Assembly (NCBI RefSeq): GCF_900963305.1
Contig: NC_042532.1
Span: forward strand, 13,933,207 to 13,997,206
DNA length: 64,000 nt
Reading direction: 5' to 3'
Origin: Echeneis naucrates
Taxonomy: Eukaryota; Chordata; Actinopteri; Carangiformes; Echeneidae
The number at the start of each line of letters is the position of its first letter. Positions within the stretch are counted from its first letter, which is position 1. The notes beneath the pieces were generated by a model. The model was not told the origin of the DNA. It saw only the letters and a program-made list of their open reading frames with translations, and ran no database searches. Below, piece by piece: positions 31,098 to 54,407 of the stretch. A program made the translations under genes and the position numbers.

Positions 31098-34000
31098 ATG
31101 GGATACGCTGAGGACGCAATTATCATGGACTCGAGAGCAGGTATGTAAATACTGTTAGCATTAGCTAGCTGCTGGGCTAGTTAATCAGCAGAGGGAATCT
31201 AATTCAATTTGTGCTTATCCAGCTATCTAAAGATGAACTCATGCTGACGCTCGAGTTTCTTTGGACAATGGTCAGTCACTTACAGACACTGCTTTTAATG
31301 TATTAAAAGTAGAATACAAAGCCAAGTTAGCTTGTCAGTTAATGTTAGATTATTTTGGTTCTGCACGGTGAGGACGACGTTTGAGCTATTTTTGCCCTGT
31401 ACGTCTGAAAGTAGTGCATTGCTCCTTGTGATTGTAAACCCAAAATATACCAACAATAAACAAGAACATCGAGAAAAAGTATGATTAATAACGCGTCTAT
31501 CCTTGTTATTTTTAGGCAGTGTATCATCAGGACTGGGGTGCAGCAGTGGCATGAGAGGACAGACCTTGAAAAGCAGCCGTAAGTGTTAATAAGCACTCAT
31601 AAGTAACATTTCTTCTTATTTTTTTTTTTATCAATTTCTAAGGTATATTTTTGCAAGCCAAGTTGTTTTCTTCCTTGTGTTTTTAGCTTTCTACCCTCGC
31701 TCCTCCAGCAATTTGACACAATCCATCATTCGAGACCACATGGTTTCTCATTACAAAAAGGTTTACTCAGCTAAAGGTGAGCCACACGATGGGTATGCAT
31801 CTTGATCTCTATTGTGAAATCCCACATTAATTCACATCCTGTGTATATGTTGAGGTTTGTATATCAGTTGTGTAATAATCACATCAAAATGAATCCTTTA
31901 CCTAAACCTCTTATAACATTAACATGTTACTTTTTCTCTTTTCCACAGCTGCTATTGATACCTCAGTACCCAAAAGCATGACACATTCTGTAAAGTGTAA
32001 GTAAAAATAGTCTGAGAAATTGAAAGATGAATTCAATTAAAATAAATTACATAAAAATTAAATTAAAAGCATTTGTTTAGCCTTAGTTGAAATGCAGATG
32101 CTCCTTGTTTGGAGGGGCTGAATCTTTTTAGTTATTTTTACAATCACAATGGAGTTGGGTATAAATGCTTTGCAGGTGTCTATACTAAACCACCAACTAG
32201 GTAGCCTTTGATGTCAGAATCAAACACCAACAATTTTCCTGCCTTATTACAGTAGCGTTCTGTGATTCAGGAAGGCATTCACCACAGCACAGGAAAAAAA
32301 CAGTTGTCGTACTGACAGTAGCCTCAATAAGAACCAATACAATACACCTAGTCGTCACATCTGAGTACAGCATGAAACTCATTCTCATCTCTAATGGCAG
32401 CAGTCATTTTAATCTTATTACTATGCTATCCTGACTCTCTCATGCCACACAATTAAGGGTTAAAGTCTTTGCTGATTCTCTAGGGGCAGCCCAAAGCTGT
32501 TCCTGGAAATGCAATGAATAACAAGGTTAGTTAAGAAGATGCAGGAATGACATTAATGCAAATCACAGCATGTATCGTATACGGCACACAGCATCGTCAG
32601 AAATTGCATTAATTAATGATAGTTAAACAGTACAGAGTACTGTCCTCTGCACGTATTCAGTGTTTCATACCTGATTACAGACAATGATCAGATCAGGAAG
32701 GATCGCTTGAAGAAAGGGGGTCGTCCACAGTCAGCCCATTCTCTCTCACAGAGCAATAGCAGAGCCTCCTCCTCCGCCCAGGTAAGACATACAGATAATC
32801 TTTGCCTCGTGTAATATTAATGTCTCTGTCAAAAAAATACCTAGAGGAGAAAACTGGACAGTTACATGCAAAACTTTTAATGCAAAGTTGATCCATTATT
32901 GAAACCTTAATATATATGAATATATTATGTGTAACTGTATACAATGGTTGTCTTTTCAGAGTGGATTATCTGCGCAGTACGATGGCAGCCCATACCTTTG
33001 TTCAAGGAGTTCAATGGTCTCCAGCCCAAGGTTCAGCACCTCCTTTCATGCTAAGGAGACAGTTTATCAGTCATCTAAAGCCGACCATTCTCATCACACT
33101 CGCCCAGCATCAGAAATAAAATACAGAAGCCCAGCTTTGCATAGAAAGCAATCAGCGTGCTCGCTAACATTTTTTGGGGATCAGAATTGCTACAAGACTT
33201 TCCAGGACCCTGTCAGGAAGACATATAGTGGAGACTTGCTACAGAAACACTCAAAGCACTTTACCCAAGATAAACCTTTCACCCCTAAGACCTTGATATC
33301 CGATAAGAATTCATACTTGGCAAAATATCGCTACTACAGAGCACCACGAAGAAAACCTACTCAGGACTGCACCAACTTGAAACAGGAAACATATTACAGA
33401 AGGTATTGAAAATCACCTCAGTGAGTCTCAACAATTCAGTCAGCATATGCATCAGAATTTTAAGATATCTTTTAATTTTTTATTTATTTATGCAGCACAA
33501 AAACCAAGGAATGCACGCAGGAATCTGATGAACCACTTCAGGTAATTTTGGGGATTACATTTCATTATTTATTCATTTTTAAAATGTCTCATACCCATCA
33601 ATGTAATATCTGTAGGCTGCCTACTTGTGGCTCAAAGTCATTAATATATGTGTTGTTTATATTTCTTTAAAACCATAAGTAGTGAATTTAAAGGGTAGCT
33701 AAAGTATGTCGCTGATCATGAGAAAGCCTCAACAATATGGAATATATGCATATTTTTTGTTTTGCAGGGATTTATTACAGACCATGAGCAGTCTGAGGAT
33801 GAGTTTAATGGCACATATTTCTCAGCATCTAGACAGCGAAGTTGGGTAAACAAGAGCAAAGACCATTACCTCTTTGCCTCTTTGTCCAGGTAAAATGGTG
33901 AATTGGAAATAGTATAGTATCTTTATTTTTTTGTTTTGTTTTGGGTTTTTTTTTTTTTCAATGTTATTATGTCTCATCCAGCCAACACTTGAATTGAAAG

Positions 34001-35385
34001 CAACTGGACTTAGATTTGTCTAAGAAGATGTTTTGCCTCTTATCCAAGGTGCTTCATCAGTTCTCAACGCATCGGACTGACTGGTCCTCACTAAACTGAC
34101 GAATGATGTGAAATACGTGATGTCTCATGTATTTCTGTGTGGAGCTCTAAAAGAATGAACAATTCTCTTCTTTTAGGGTATCACCAGAGGATGGAAAATC
34201 TCCTATTATGAAGAATGTATCTGCAGAGTAAGATGCCTTTGATGATGTCTAATGCCTCTGCCCCTGGTAATCACTCAATATTTGAAAAAAATTATACATC
34301 CTCTAAGAAATAAATTACTCTCATTATTTCCTCAACAGGGAAGAAGAGTTAATGTACCTCGAATTTATTTCTGCAGTAACAGAGGATATCTTGGCCAGAG
34401 GGCACATCTCTAACAGGTGAGTTGACATTTATATTCCTTATGTCAACACATGTACACATAATTTTCTACATTAAAACAACAGTTAATGCCGGTTATAAAC
34501 TCCTGAGTTATTACTGTGGTATAAGTATCCATGTCCTCTCTAAGGGTCCTAGACCGGGTGATAAAACGCCATATTGAGATGAATCAGCATCAGCTAGATG
34601 AGGTGAGTATATAACTTAATACTGAATCCCAAAAATGGATTAGTAATTTGTTTTTACAGATGAGTTTATCCCTTGAAATAAAAAATTGAGGTAATTAAAC
34701 CTCGCCCAATGTCAGCCGGGATAAGCGGAAGAAGATGTTAAACTCCTTCTCATGTATCTGATTGCTTTGTTTGTTTTAGGGTAAAATGCGCCACCTTCTG
34801 GATGTGCTGCGCAAAGAATTTGAAGAGGAAACCAACTCTTGCACCTCCAGAACAGAACTTGAAAAAAAGGAGGATGATCCCCTGAATTCACTCCTATCAG
34901 ATCTGGAATCAGGGGAGCAACAGGTCAAGACCAAAAAAGACCATAACCTGTTTCCATATGCATCACTGATTAAAGACTGTAACTCACCATTTCACACTGA
35001 TACCTTATCAGTGTCTACTCCACTGTGTTCTCCTGAAAGTACTGCCTCAAATGAAAAAGACAAGGAGAGTGACAATGAGGAAAAGTACACTGGTTCTCCT
35101 TGGCTCAGTGAGCACGTCATAAATAATACAGAAATCAGTGAGGAGGACTTCCTAAATTCTCAGATAGGCACAACTGCAACACATGCAGAAGTCAGCTATG
35201 AAAACCATGAACACACAACAGTAGCTTGTGATGAAACATTTCATCACGACCAAGGCGAGGCCAGCTACACTGAGCAATCTAAAGATCTTGAGAATCTAGG
35301 AATAAGTTTGTCACAGTCACTTCATGTGTCTGTTAATCAGCAACATGAAAATACAGCTGCCTCTGTCAGTGATGATGAGTTCTGA
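31098..35385 (+). CDS. spata7: SPATA7, spermatogenesis-associated protein 7
   Basis: A photoreceptor connecting-cilium protein; human mutations cause Leber amaurosis and retinitis pigmentosa. Twelve exons: 31098-31140, 31516-31578, 31687-31776, 31949-31996, 32681-32781, 32960-33402, 33496-33541, 33768-33889, 34177-34227, 34339-34416, 34545-34602, 34780-35385. All joins are GT-AG, giving 582 residues (human about 599). Recognised parts: SIIRDHMVSHYKKVYSAKAA (human LVKNHMAVHYNKILSAKAA); YNDQIRKDRLKK; SGDLLQKHSKHFTQDKPFTP with KYRYYRAPRRK, matching human SGDLLDKHSELFSNKQLPFTP and QYRYYTPAKRK; EEEELMYLEFISAVTEDIL; GKMRHLLDVL (human EKMRHLLHVL). The C-terminal exon is acidic and weakly conserved, as in the family. 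A poly-A signal lies at 35934-35939. The protein has no enzyme motif; its role is structural. Confidence 0.95.
33971..34090 (-). repeat. Interspersed repeat, Penelope-like candidate, copy B
   Basis: The reverse complement matches copy A at 2548-2636 across the GATGCGTTGAGAACTGATGA, ACATCTTC, AGACAAA and GTTGGCT blocks, with about 16 extra bases after CTGATGA that look like the missing hairpin of copy A. It lies in the SPATA7 intron between exons 8 and 9. The family name is inferred. Confidence 0.55.
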
Positions 35386-35599
35386 GTTTTGCTATTTTCA
35401 GGGTATGATTTATTACCAGATGAGTGCTGACCAGGGAGAAATGTAATATTTGAATTTGCTGAAAGTATAGTTTGAACATGGAAACACTGGTTGCATTTCT
35501 ATGTTTTACAAAAACTACTATTACAGTATTGTAGTCTTATTTTAAATCTTTTTATCTTTTTTTACATTTTTATTTTTACCTTTTAGATATATATATATA

Positions 35600-35631
<32 letters not shown>

Positions 35632-35960
35632 TACAGTTGCACAATCAAAATTTCACAGAAGCAAAGAAAGTTCTGCAAGTAAATCAGAACCGTGAATCTG
35701 GTTTGAGCTATTTTTAAATGGACACAAATTTAAGCCATAGTTGTTGATGGCAATCCTAAGTAATTCTCCAAACATCTTTAAAAGTTTCGCCCCAGGATAA
35801 TCAGTGTTGTTTGAAAAGGTAGTAATGCACTGATGTCAGATATATAGAAGTAGTGTTTTTCTTTGGTTTGAATTTGTGCTCAGTGAGTCTTAAGAATGAT
35901 GTAGCTGCTATTTGGTAGTAAGATGCTTTTGCAAATAAACTTAAAATTGTATGTTTGACT
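35386..35960 (+). other. SPATA7 3' UTR with TA repeat and poly-A signal
   Basis: Runs from the stop to an AATAAA at 35934-35939. It includes a TA microsatellite at 35586-35632. No other gene is visible. Confidence 0.6.
35586..35632. repeat. (TA)n microsatellite
   Basis: Near-perfect AT dinucleotides with one TTT interruption. Confidence 0.93.
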
Positions 35961-36479
35961 TCACACATGCTTCTGACATGTAGTTACTAGAAGCTTATGT
36001 GTCTTTACAATCCTGATAAATGTTCTGCTCCTCTGATTCTCCAATACTTTTTATGTTTAGTAAAAAAAAAAAAAAGTGGTAATTCAGCCAGCAGCAAGCA
36101 CACACTGCCATTTAGTCTGTTTAATTATCACATTGGGGGCTTTTGTTGTTTCATGAAGGTGGGGGGGGTCTTTACTCCCAACAGTGTGTTTGTGATTACA
36201 GCTGTCGGTCAGTGTAAAAGGTAAAAAGACAGGTCAGCGGCCAGCAGCTCCAGGCAGCTGTCCCATTTCTGGCATTTTCACCGCTCGGCATTCCAGCTGT
36301 CTGATGTCATACCTCAGAAAACCTCCGTGTATTCCTCCGCCACGGAGGCACTAGAATGCATTTCCAGGCGTCCTCTCACCAAAACGCGTTTAAACTACAC
36401 AACTTTTTTTGTAAGTGCATAGAAGAATCTAAACACGCTCAGTGACATTTTATTTTTTGTGTGTGTGTTTTTTTTTTGT

Positions 36480-37102
36480 GGGGAAATAATATACCGGCGT
36501 AAGCACAGTCGCCGAAGCTCACAGGGCCGCGGATGTGGACGGGATACACTTGTTGCTCTTCCAATCCCAGGAAGCGAAACGCGCTCGGGGCCGGAGTGAA
36601 CTATCGGACCGAGAGACATGGAGACCAACGTTCGTGTCGATCCCGAAGCTGTCCTGCCCGTCAAGGAGATACACATCTCACAAAAAGTAGCAATCTGCTG
36701 ACTGCCTACGGAGTCCGCCCCCCTCCACACACCACACACCCTCAAAAAAGACTGAATCCTAGCTGGAAGTGACAGTTTACATCACCGGGCTAACGGTAAT
36801 GTTACGGTTTCGGCCAAAATATTTACCCGCGACGTCAGCCTCCCCACGGGTGTCGTCTATTTGCTGGAACGTGTTAGCATGCTAGCGTTAGCGCGGAACG
36901 AAGTTGGTTGATATTTTAACTGGGTGAAGACGTTTACTGAAAAAGTTCAGATAGAAACGGGGACAAAGTGAAACTTTCAGGGCAGACTTCTACCACCGTG
37001 GTGTTTGAAGCAAGATAAATTCTGTTTGAGACAGAGAGCTGTTGACATGGATATTTCGTTGAGCTGGAAGGTAACAGGAATTTTACTTGCGGATTGAATA
37101 AG
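36480..37102 (+). promoter_or_regulatory. PTPN21 promoter and noncoding first exon
   Basis: A CpG-richer patch (about 36490-36900) precedes a donor AATAAG|GTGAGT, with the last exon base at 37102. The next acceptor, GCCTTTCAG ending at 37445, begins the exon that holds the PTPN21 ATG at 37563. Exon 1 is therefore probably untranslated. The transcription start is not visible; GCGTTAGCGCGG motifs near 36880-36896 are frequent in fish 5' regions. Confidence 0.5.
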
Positions 37103-37562
37103 GTGAGTGTCTGGATCTGACTATTCACCGGAAGGGGTTTAATTCAACCGCAGGCTAGGAAAAAACATGCAGGAAAACATTATTAAAGGAACTGTTGGTT
37201 TCTCAAGCCACGTCGCATACTATGAAATGTACAAGGATTCGTTTTAAGTGGCATTAACTTAAAGAAACAAAGTGCAGCACTTAAGAGGATTACTCTACGA
37301 CAGGTCTTGTTTTTCTACTCTGGCATCTGTTTTCGGGTGACAGACCAGGTGGGTCTGTGATCCACTCTATTTTGTGTGTGATTCCAGTCTTTGTTGTGTG
37401 TGGTGGTCTTTTTGAGATGTTTGAGACTGGTGTCCTGCCTTTCAGATCTGTCAGGTGATAACAAACCTCATGACTTTTAACGTCCAGCAAAGCTTTGAGA
37501 GGACGAGGAGGATATTCTCTAAGGACTGAAGAGCAGATCTCCCCGCTGAGGAAGTGAGAAAC

Positions 37563-48657
<11,095 letters not shown>

Positions 48658-50300
48658 GAACAGACGCCTGCTCCCACGGTCAACATACACTGTAGCTGCA
48701 TCAATCTGTTTAAATGTAGCACGTGGTGGATCCTGTTTTCAGGATCAGACGAGGCTTACAACTGTCAACTGAAGGAGCATAGAGACTTATAGCCTGTCTC
48801 TAAAATAGTATTATTTTTTACTTATATGATATTGTTTGATCAAGCCCAGCACTTTTTACAGGATGCTGCTGTACATATGGAACCAATGTTAAGCTGCATT
48901 TTTAAATCAGATCTTTACTATAGATGTGACCTGGAAACAGCTGATTTATTTTCATCTGACTCTACAAATGTATGTATTTCGGATTGCTGTTGGTTCTGAC
49001 AATGAAGGACTGTTCTATAGTGATGAAGTGAACAACGGCACAGAAATAGTTTCGTATGAAGGTTTGAAGCAAAAAGTCTAAGATGCAGTTAAATTCAGAT
49101 GTCGTATGCATGTCTCTGAAAAATCCCACAAAATATCTGCTCACTTCCGGAAGCACCTGCTGAAAAGAGAGGGATGGGGGCGATGGGTTGCTAAAACACT
49201 GCTGTTATGAGAAGTATAACTTTCACAGGTGAGGGCACAGAAAGTCTCAGCAGGTTGTTTCGGTTGGAAAGTAAAACTGGAATTTTTTTTTTTTTTTTAA
49301 CACAAATTTTTCTTAATGTTTTTCAGAGAACTGTTCGATTTCACTCACGGTGTATTTAGGCAGTATATTTGAGACTGTTTTAATAACTGCATGGTGAAGA
49401 TGACGATGTGCTTTTTTTTTTTTGTTTTTGGATAATATGAAGGAAAATTGCATTTTTCTCATTTGTTGTCAGTTATATTTAATCAATCTGAGGAAAAACA
49501 AATGAAGGCTTGCCAGCGACAACATTTATGGATTCAATGTCGAACCCTAAAGTCACGAAGGAAGAGCTGACTGGTAGAAGTGTGTGGGGTTCTGTCGCCC
49601 TGCTTGCTCTGTATTCACAGTATTAGTGTGACGGACAGACTGTTTTCCGTTTCAGTGTTCTGGCTGCTACACTTGTTTTCACTCCTGCTGTGACTAACAG
49701 CCTCTGGACTATTAAAGAACACTCAACTGGAGCCAGACACTGAACGTGTCTATTTCCTGCTGCAGCTGTCAGTAGAATTCAGAGAGCGGCTTTGCGGAGT
49801 CTGTCCAGAAACGACGCTGACGACGCTCACATGAAGTGAGATCTGCTTGTTAGGAATAATTCAACTTGATAATCAATTGCAGATTTATTACTTAATTTAT
49901 GAGGCCAAAGTGAAGCTTTTCTTTTTGGACTGGTTTTGATGGAAGAAGTGATCGTACATAACTGGAGAAAAATGGTGAAAGTGAGACACATCTGAACTGG
50001 ATCTTTTTAAACCTGACTTTTTTCTTATTTGCTGGATATTTTGTCTTTGGTTTCTAAGTTTCTGTTTGAGTCTCTGTTTGGAGACTGAAAGTGATTTCTG
50101 TGGCCAAGGTGCGACTCTTTTGTCCATGTACAGGTATGTTGATAATGTACACAATGTAAAATTCTGCTTTAATGAATATTGGGTTTTGTACAAACTATGT
50201 ATAAACTGTATCTATTGAAAAAGCAGTATGCCATTTGGAAAAATAAACAAGTGTAGAAAATCTTTTCCGCCAAGAATAAATATTTGGAAATAACCATCCT
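48658..50300 (+). other. PTPN21 3' UTR
   Basis: The first AATAAA hexamers after the stop in good position are at 50242-50247 and 50275-50280, giving a 3' UTR of about 1.6 kb. It contains several poly-T tracts (about 49282-49298 and 49412-49421). No other coding exon is seen. Confidence 0.55.
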
Positions 50301-50973
50301 CTCCTGTGGCTCATAATTCACATCAGTCCATGAGGCCACCCTGTGGCAGGAATTACTGTCTCCGTCACTTCATCCATGGAGGCCGGTTTACATTACTGGT
50401 GTTTATTAAATAAATTCAGAGGTTAAAAAGAGATCAGTCAGCATAAAGATGGTCATTCAGAGTCTTTGAGGAAAAGAGACCTGACCGTTAACATGTAAAA
50501 TACTGTGGGTTTAAAATGCAACACTCAAGGTTCATTCAGGGGAACTAGAGAAAGGGACAAACTGAAGCTGCAGGTGTTTTAGTTCTTCTCAGCTTGTTCG
50601 TTAATAAACAGCCTCGATTTCACTGATCAGGCAGCACACAGAGAAATGATTTTTCTGAAGGAAGACGACTGATGTCTTCATCTGCCTTTATGTTTTGCAG
50701 ACATTGAATCATCTGTCCCTACAGCACGTAAACACTGATGTCTCTCTTCTTCCCTCCAGTTTCAGCTGATATTTTGATCATGACATGGATAATATTTTCA
50801 GTGATGAGAACATGAAAATAAAATTAAAAAAAAAAACTATTGAAACTAAGAAAAGTCCAAACAGGAGCATTAAAAATTATCCACAGCAGGAGGATCTGTC
50901 ACCATTTTAGTAATAAATGAGCCTTCTTCTGAAGAAGACAAGATGAATCACTACACAGAAAATCTGGACAAAA
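50301..50973 (-). other. FAM98B 3' UTR and convergent gene end
   Basis: On the minus strand an AATAAA (TTTATT at 50402-50407) lies about 570 bases after the FAM98B stop. It is only about 120 bases from the last plus-strand poly-A signal of PTPN21. The two messages therefore end nearly head-on. Confidence 0.45.
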
Positions 50974-53254
50974 TTAATACTGGTACCGTCCTCTCTTCCC
51001 ACCATGTCCACCATGTCCACCATAACCTCCATGTCCTCCATGTCCACCATAACCTCCATGTCCACCATAACCTCCATGTCTGCCATGTCCTCCTCTCCAA
51101 CTGCCTCCTCCTCTTCGGCCTCCCCAGCCTTCACCACCTCCTCCGTCTTGTCTTTTCTGCCAGGGTGGCATCTCAGGGGGCGGGGCTTGTATCTCTGAGG
51201 GTCGTCCTCCTCGGTCTGGCACTCTCCCCATCAGGACCTGCGGAGGAGAAAAGAGAAATTAAAAATCAGATTGAGAGCATTTCCTGGCTAAGAGGAAAAA
51301 GTGTTGTGTACCTTGTTGACAGCACAAGCAGTTTTTTCTCTGCTGGAGCCGCTGCTGGTCTTGACCAAATTACAGATGTCTTCTCTGGCAGCCAGCAGCT
51401 TAGCCATGTCCACTGTGGACTGTGGCCTCAGGGAGTGTCTCTTAGGCTGGTAGGCGCTCGCCATGCTGTCCACCTTTACCTGGCAAAACACAGAAGTACG
51501 CAGACATTCATCATGCTGCATTGAGTTTGAAATAAAAAGAGAACAACCTAAAAATGCTCTCTCTCATGTTCCCTTAGATTCCTGATCATAAGGTCAAAGG
51601 ATTCATCTTAAAATACAATGAACCCTGGTAAACCAAAGTCAAAGTTCAGAAAAAACACACAAAATAAGCCAGTAACTGTAAAGCAAAAGCTGTCTAAAGT
51701 GATTAAAAGTTGGAAAGAGAAGCCACCTCGTCATTGTGACATCATGGCACGGGACTGACCAGAGCTAGGAGCCTGGAAAGGCCTGAAACAGCATCACCAG
51801 GGAACATACAACGTGTCTAAAGGTTGTGTTGCTGTCTTTCAGGAAAATGAGCATCAATCGTTCTGTCAAAGTTCACATTTAGGAGTAACTTTTTGATTTC
51901 ACAGTACAAACATGCCTTGGCTCTGTCTGACCATCCGAAAGACTGAACTGTGACGTCCAACCGCTTGATCAACATCCTGCGCCGAGACTCGTACTCCGAG
52001 GACAGGGCTGTGTTGATGTTGTGCAGTTTCTCCTGCGAAACACAGAGACAAAGAGTGTGACTTACAATCAAAGCTTTGCCATCCGTGGTGTAAAGCGACA
52101 GACGCTGACCGACTTACCCACTGTTCAGTGGTGAGAGAGCTCTTCAGCGCAGGGCTTCCAATGGACGCCTTTGGAAGATCTTTAAGTGCTTTATCAACCT
52201 ACAGCACACACAGTTTGGGGCGTTACATACGTCATGGTTAATGGAATAAAGTAGTTCTGGCTGCCACATCTTAAACTGCATCAGGGAACAATTCAAGGTA
52301 GGACTACAATTCAATTGTACGTATGTTTAGCATATAAATCGAATGGTATGATTTAATCAGCAGCAGACTGGAAGCAGGAAGGAAGATGCTGATGCCTGGT
52401 TATCTGGTGATTTCTGCACTTCGGTCAGGTTCCGTCTCACCTTGAGCTTTATTTGGGAGAAGACTTCTGCTGCGTCTGGTCCTCGGGGCTCCGACAGCTT
52501 CAGTGCTTCACAGATCATCAGAAGCTCCCGATACTCTGCTTTCGCCTCTTGTTGTTGATCAGAGACTCTTCTGCTCCGAACGATCTGAGCTGCCTGAAGC
52601 TCAGAGCTGAGAAACACTTAAAAAAGGACACACAGGATGAGGCGCTGGAAACACTTCCTGACAACAGAGAGAAGTGGGGGGAAGCAGCACATACACACAC
52701 ACTTGAGGTGATCCTTAGTGCTCCGCATGCTGCCCTTCAGAATCCCTGTCAGGACTTCCTCATCAGGATAATTCAGCTCCTTCAGCAGGCCGCTCATCTC
52801 CACCTGGAGGCTGTCCATGTCCTCTGAAGGGGGAGGGGGGGGGGGGGGCAGTTATCACACACATCTGACAGCAGCCTTCACATCACTGTTCTTGCTGCAC
52901 TCACCTGGACCGGCTGTGATGCTCTCCTCCAGCTCACACAGCGGCTTTAGCCTGGAAACCAGCCACCGGCACAGGTCCACATATTCCGGCGAGGACAGGC
53001 CTCCCTGTGCGGCCCGGAGCAGCGCCCCCTCCTCCAGCGGAGGGCCGTCATAGCTGGGGAGGACACATATCAGCCAGATGTCAAGACGAGCTGCACCCGG
53101 AGACCCTCCATTGTACACCATTTGTCCCTCTACTTCAGACACACACGCTGGAAAACAGCAGCGGCGGATGTGGGAGCTAAACGGCTAACGCGACATGCTA
53201 ACAGGCGTTCACTCACCCGAGCTGCTCTAACGAGTCCAAGATGTCCAACTCCAT
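50974..53254 (-). CDS. fam98b: FAM98B, tRNA-ligase complex-associated protein
   Basis: FAM98B is a subunit of the RTCB-DDX1 tRNA-splicing ligase complex, also linked to RNA transport. Eight exons on the minus strand: 53217-53254, 52905-53053, 52701-52823, 52441-52616, 52118-52198, 51916-52032, 51312-51479, 50974-51237; 371 residues. Recognised: MELDILDSLEQLGYDGPPLE with EEGALLRAAQGGLSSPEY; FLSSELQAAQIV; SSEYESRRRMLIKRLDVTVQ continuing SFGWSDRAK, near identical to human; YQPKRHSLRPQ; AKLLAAREDI; REKTACAVNKVLMGRVPDRG; PPPEMPPWQKRQ. The tail (315-371) is Gly/His-rich with GGYGGHGG units coded by a minisatellite. The exon 6 donor is GC not GT. The exon 3-4 join is the least certain (phase fits at 52701/52616). 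LEESIT and AREDI, and SPRED1 beside it, favour FAM98B over FAM98A. Confidence 0.92.
51001..51095 (-). repeat. Coding minisatellite, Gly-rich tail of FAM98B
   Basis: Near-identical units of about 9 and 18 bases (for example CATGTCCACCATAACCTC on the plus strand) repeat in frame and encode GGHGGYGG-type peptides on the minus strand. Confidence 0.85.
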
Positions 53255-53470
53255 CACCGAGTCCGCGGCGCCTTCTCCCGCTTCTACCCGCCTAAAACAT
53301 GTCCACGTCAGGTTTAACACCACTGAGACAGTTTGCCCTCATTCATTTCTACAGCGGCGCCATGCCTCCATGCTGTCCCGCTGACGTAAGAGAGCCGAAG
53401 TGAAACGTTCCCTTCGCGACTAAGGTTCCGAGACTTTTGTTCCGCGCCAGGACAAAGTCTGAATACTCGT
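53255..53470 (-). promoter_or_regulatory. FAM98B 5' UTR and promoter candidate
   Basis: CpG-rich sequence (GCGGCGCC near 53266, several CG steps to 53450) lies directly upstream of the FAM98B ATG. No in-frame upstream ATG was found in the preceding codons. No TATA box is evident. Confidence 0.4.
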
Positions 53471-54407
53471 TGATGGGAAATTATTGATTTCATTTGCTTC
53501 ATGAACGGGAAAGCAGCACAAAGCAACACAAAAAAGTCGAAAATAAGGTTGTTTTCAGACTTCCTTAAAAGTCAAAATTTTTAAAATTACAGTCAGTGTA
53601 GTGTGAGTAACAAAGGATACTCACACTGCACTGTACACTGTACGAATAATAATAACAAAAGCATTATTATTATTATTATTATCATCATCATCATCATCAT
53701 CATCATCATTATTATTATTATTATTATATAGTTATGGAAGCTCATTAGTGCTTATATGTTAAGGGCTTATGCTGGAGCATTTTTTACAATTAAATTCTTG
53801 CTAAAGTAAAATAAAAACATTTCTTGCACCAGTACAGCTTGATGGCACTCCATCTTCATTCATCAACAGAGAACAATATTTTTACCGATATGAGCATCTT
53901 AGTTGTGTTGTTGTTGGCAGACAAATGGAATTCGGCAGCAGTTTATCTTTCATTTCGGCCAAAATAAGTCTCTTTATAACATTATCACCAGTATAATATA
54001 GTATCTGGTCACCTCATTGAGACCTTTGCAGTAGGACTATGGCCAACAGTTTTTTTTTTTTTTTTTTTAATTCAATTTCTGATTGTCTTAAATATTTTCT
54101 GTTGCCCAACTAAAAGGCCAAATTTCCCCAGATATTCGGTTTATACATTCTGATATGAAAACAGTGTTAAGAGGCAAATTATTACAGCAGCCAGTATTGA
54201 CAAAATAGTAATGTGATCTCTTACTCAGCACTATAAGTTTGGTTTGTCCTTTGGTGTCTCCCTAAGCAAAAAAAAAAAAAAAAACAACTTCACAACAACT
54301 TCACAGCTAGGAGATACCAAACAGACAACTGATCTGTCATTATGACAGAATGTAAATAAATAATAAAGAGAAACACAGTGAAGTCTCCACAACAAAAGAT
54401 TAAAACT
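53471..54407. other. AT-rich intergenic DNA between FAM98B and SPRED1
   Basis: Contains a mixed ATT/ATC trinucleotide repeat (53662-53728) and poly-T/A runs (about 54052-54068 and 54270-54285). No exon is recognised. Confidence 0.55.
53662..53728. repeat. (ATT)n(ATC)n(ATT)n trinucleotide microsatellite
   Basis: About six ATT units, then about nine ATC units, then about six ATT units. Confidence 0.93.

Noticed and set aside
30590-31111. 173-codon plus-strand frame before SPATA7
   Set aside because: It overlaps the SPATA7 promoter and start in another frame, and the peptide resembles no known protein.
50943-51524. 193-codon plus-strand open frame opposite FAM98B
   Set aside because: It is the antisense shadow of the FAM98B tail and minisatellite.
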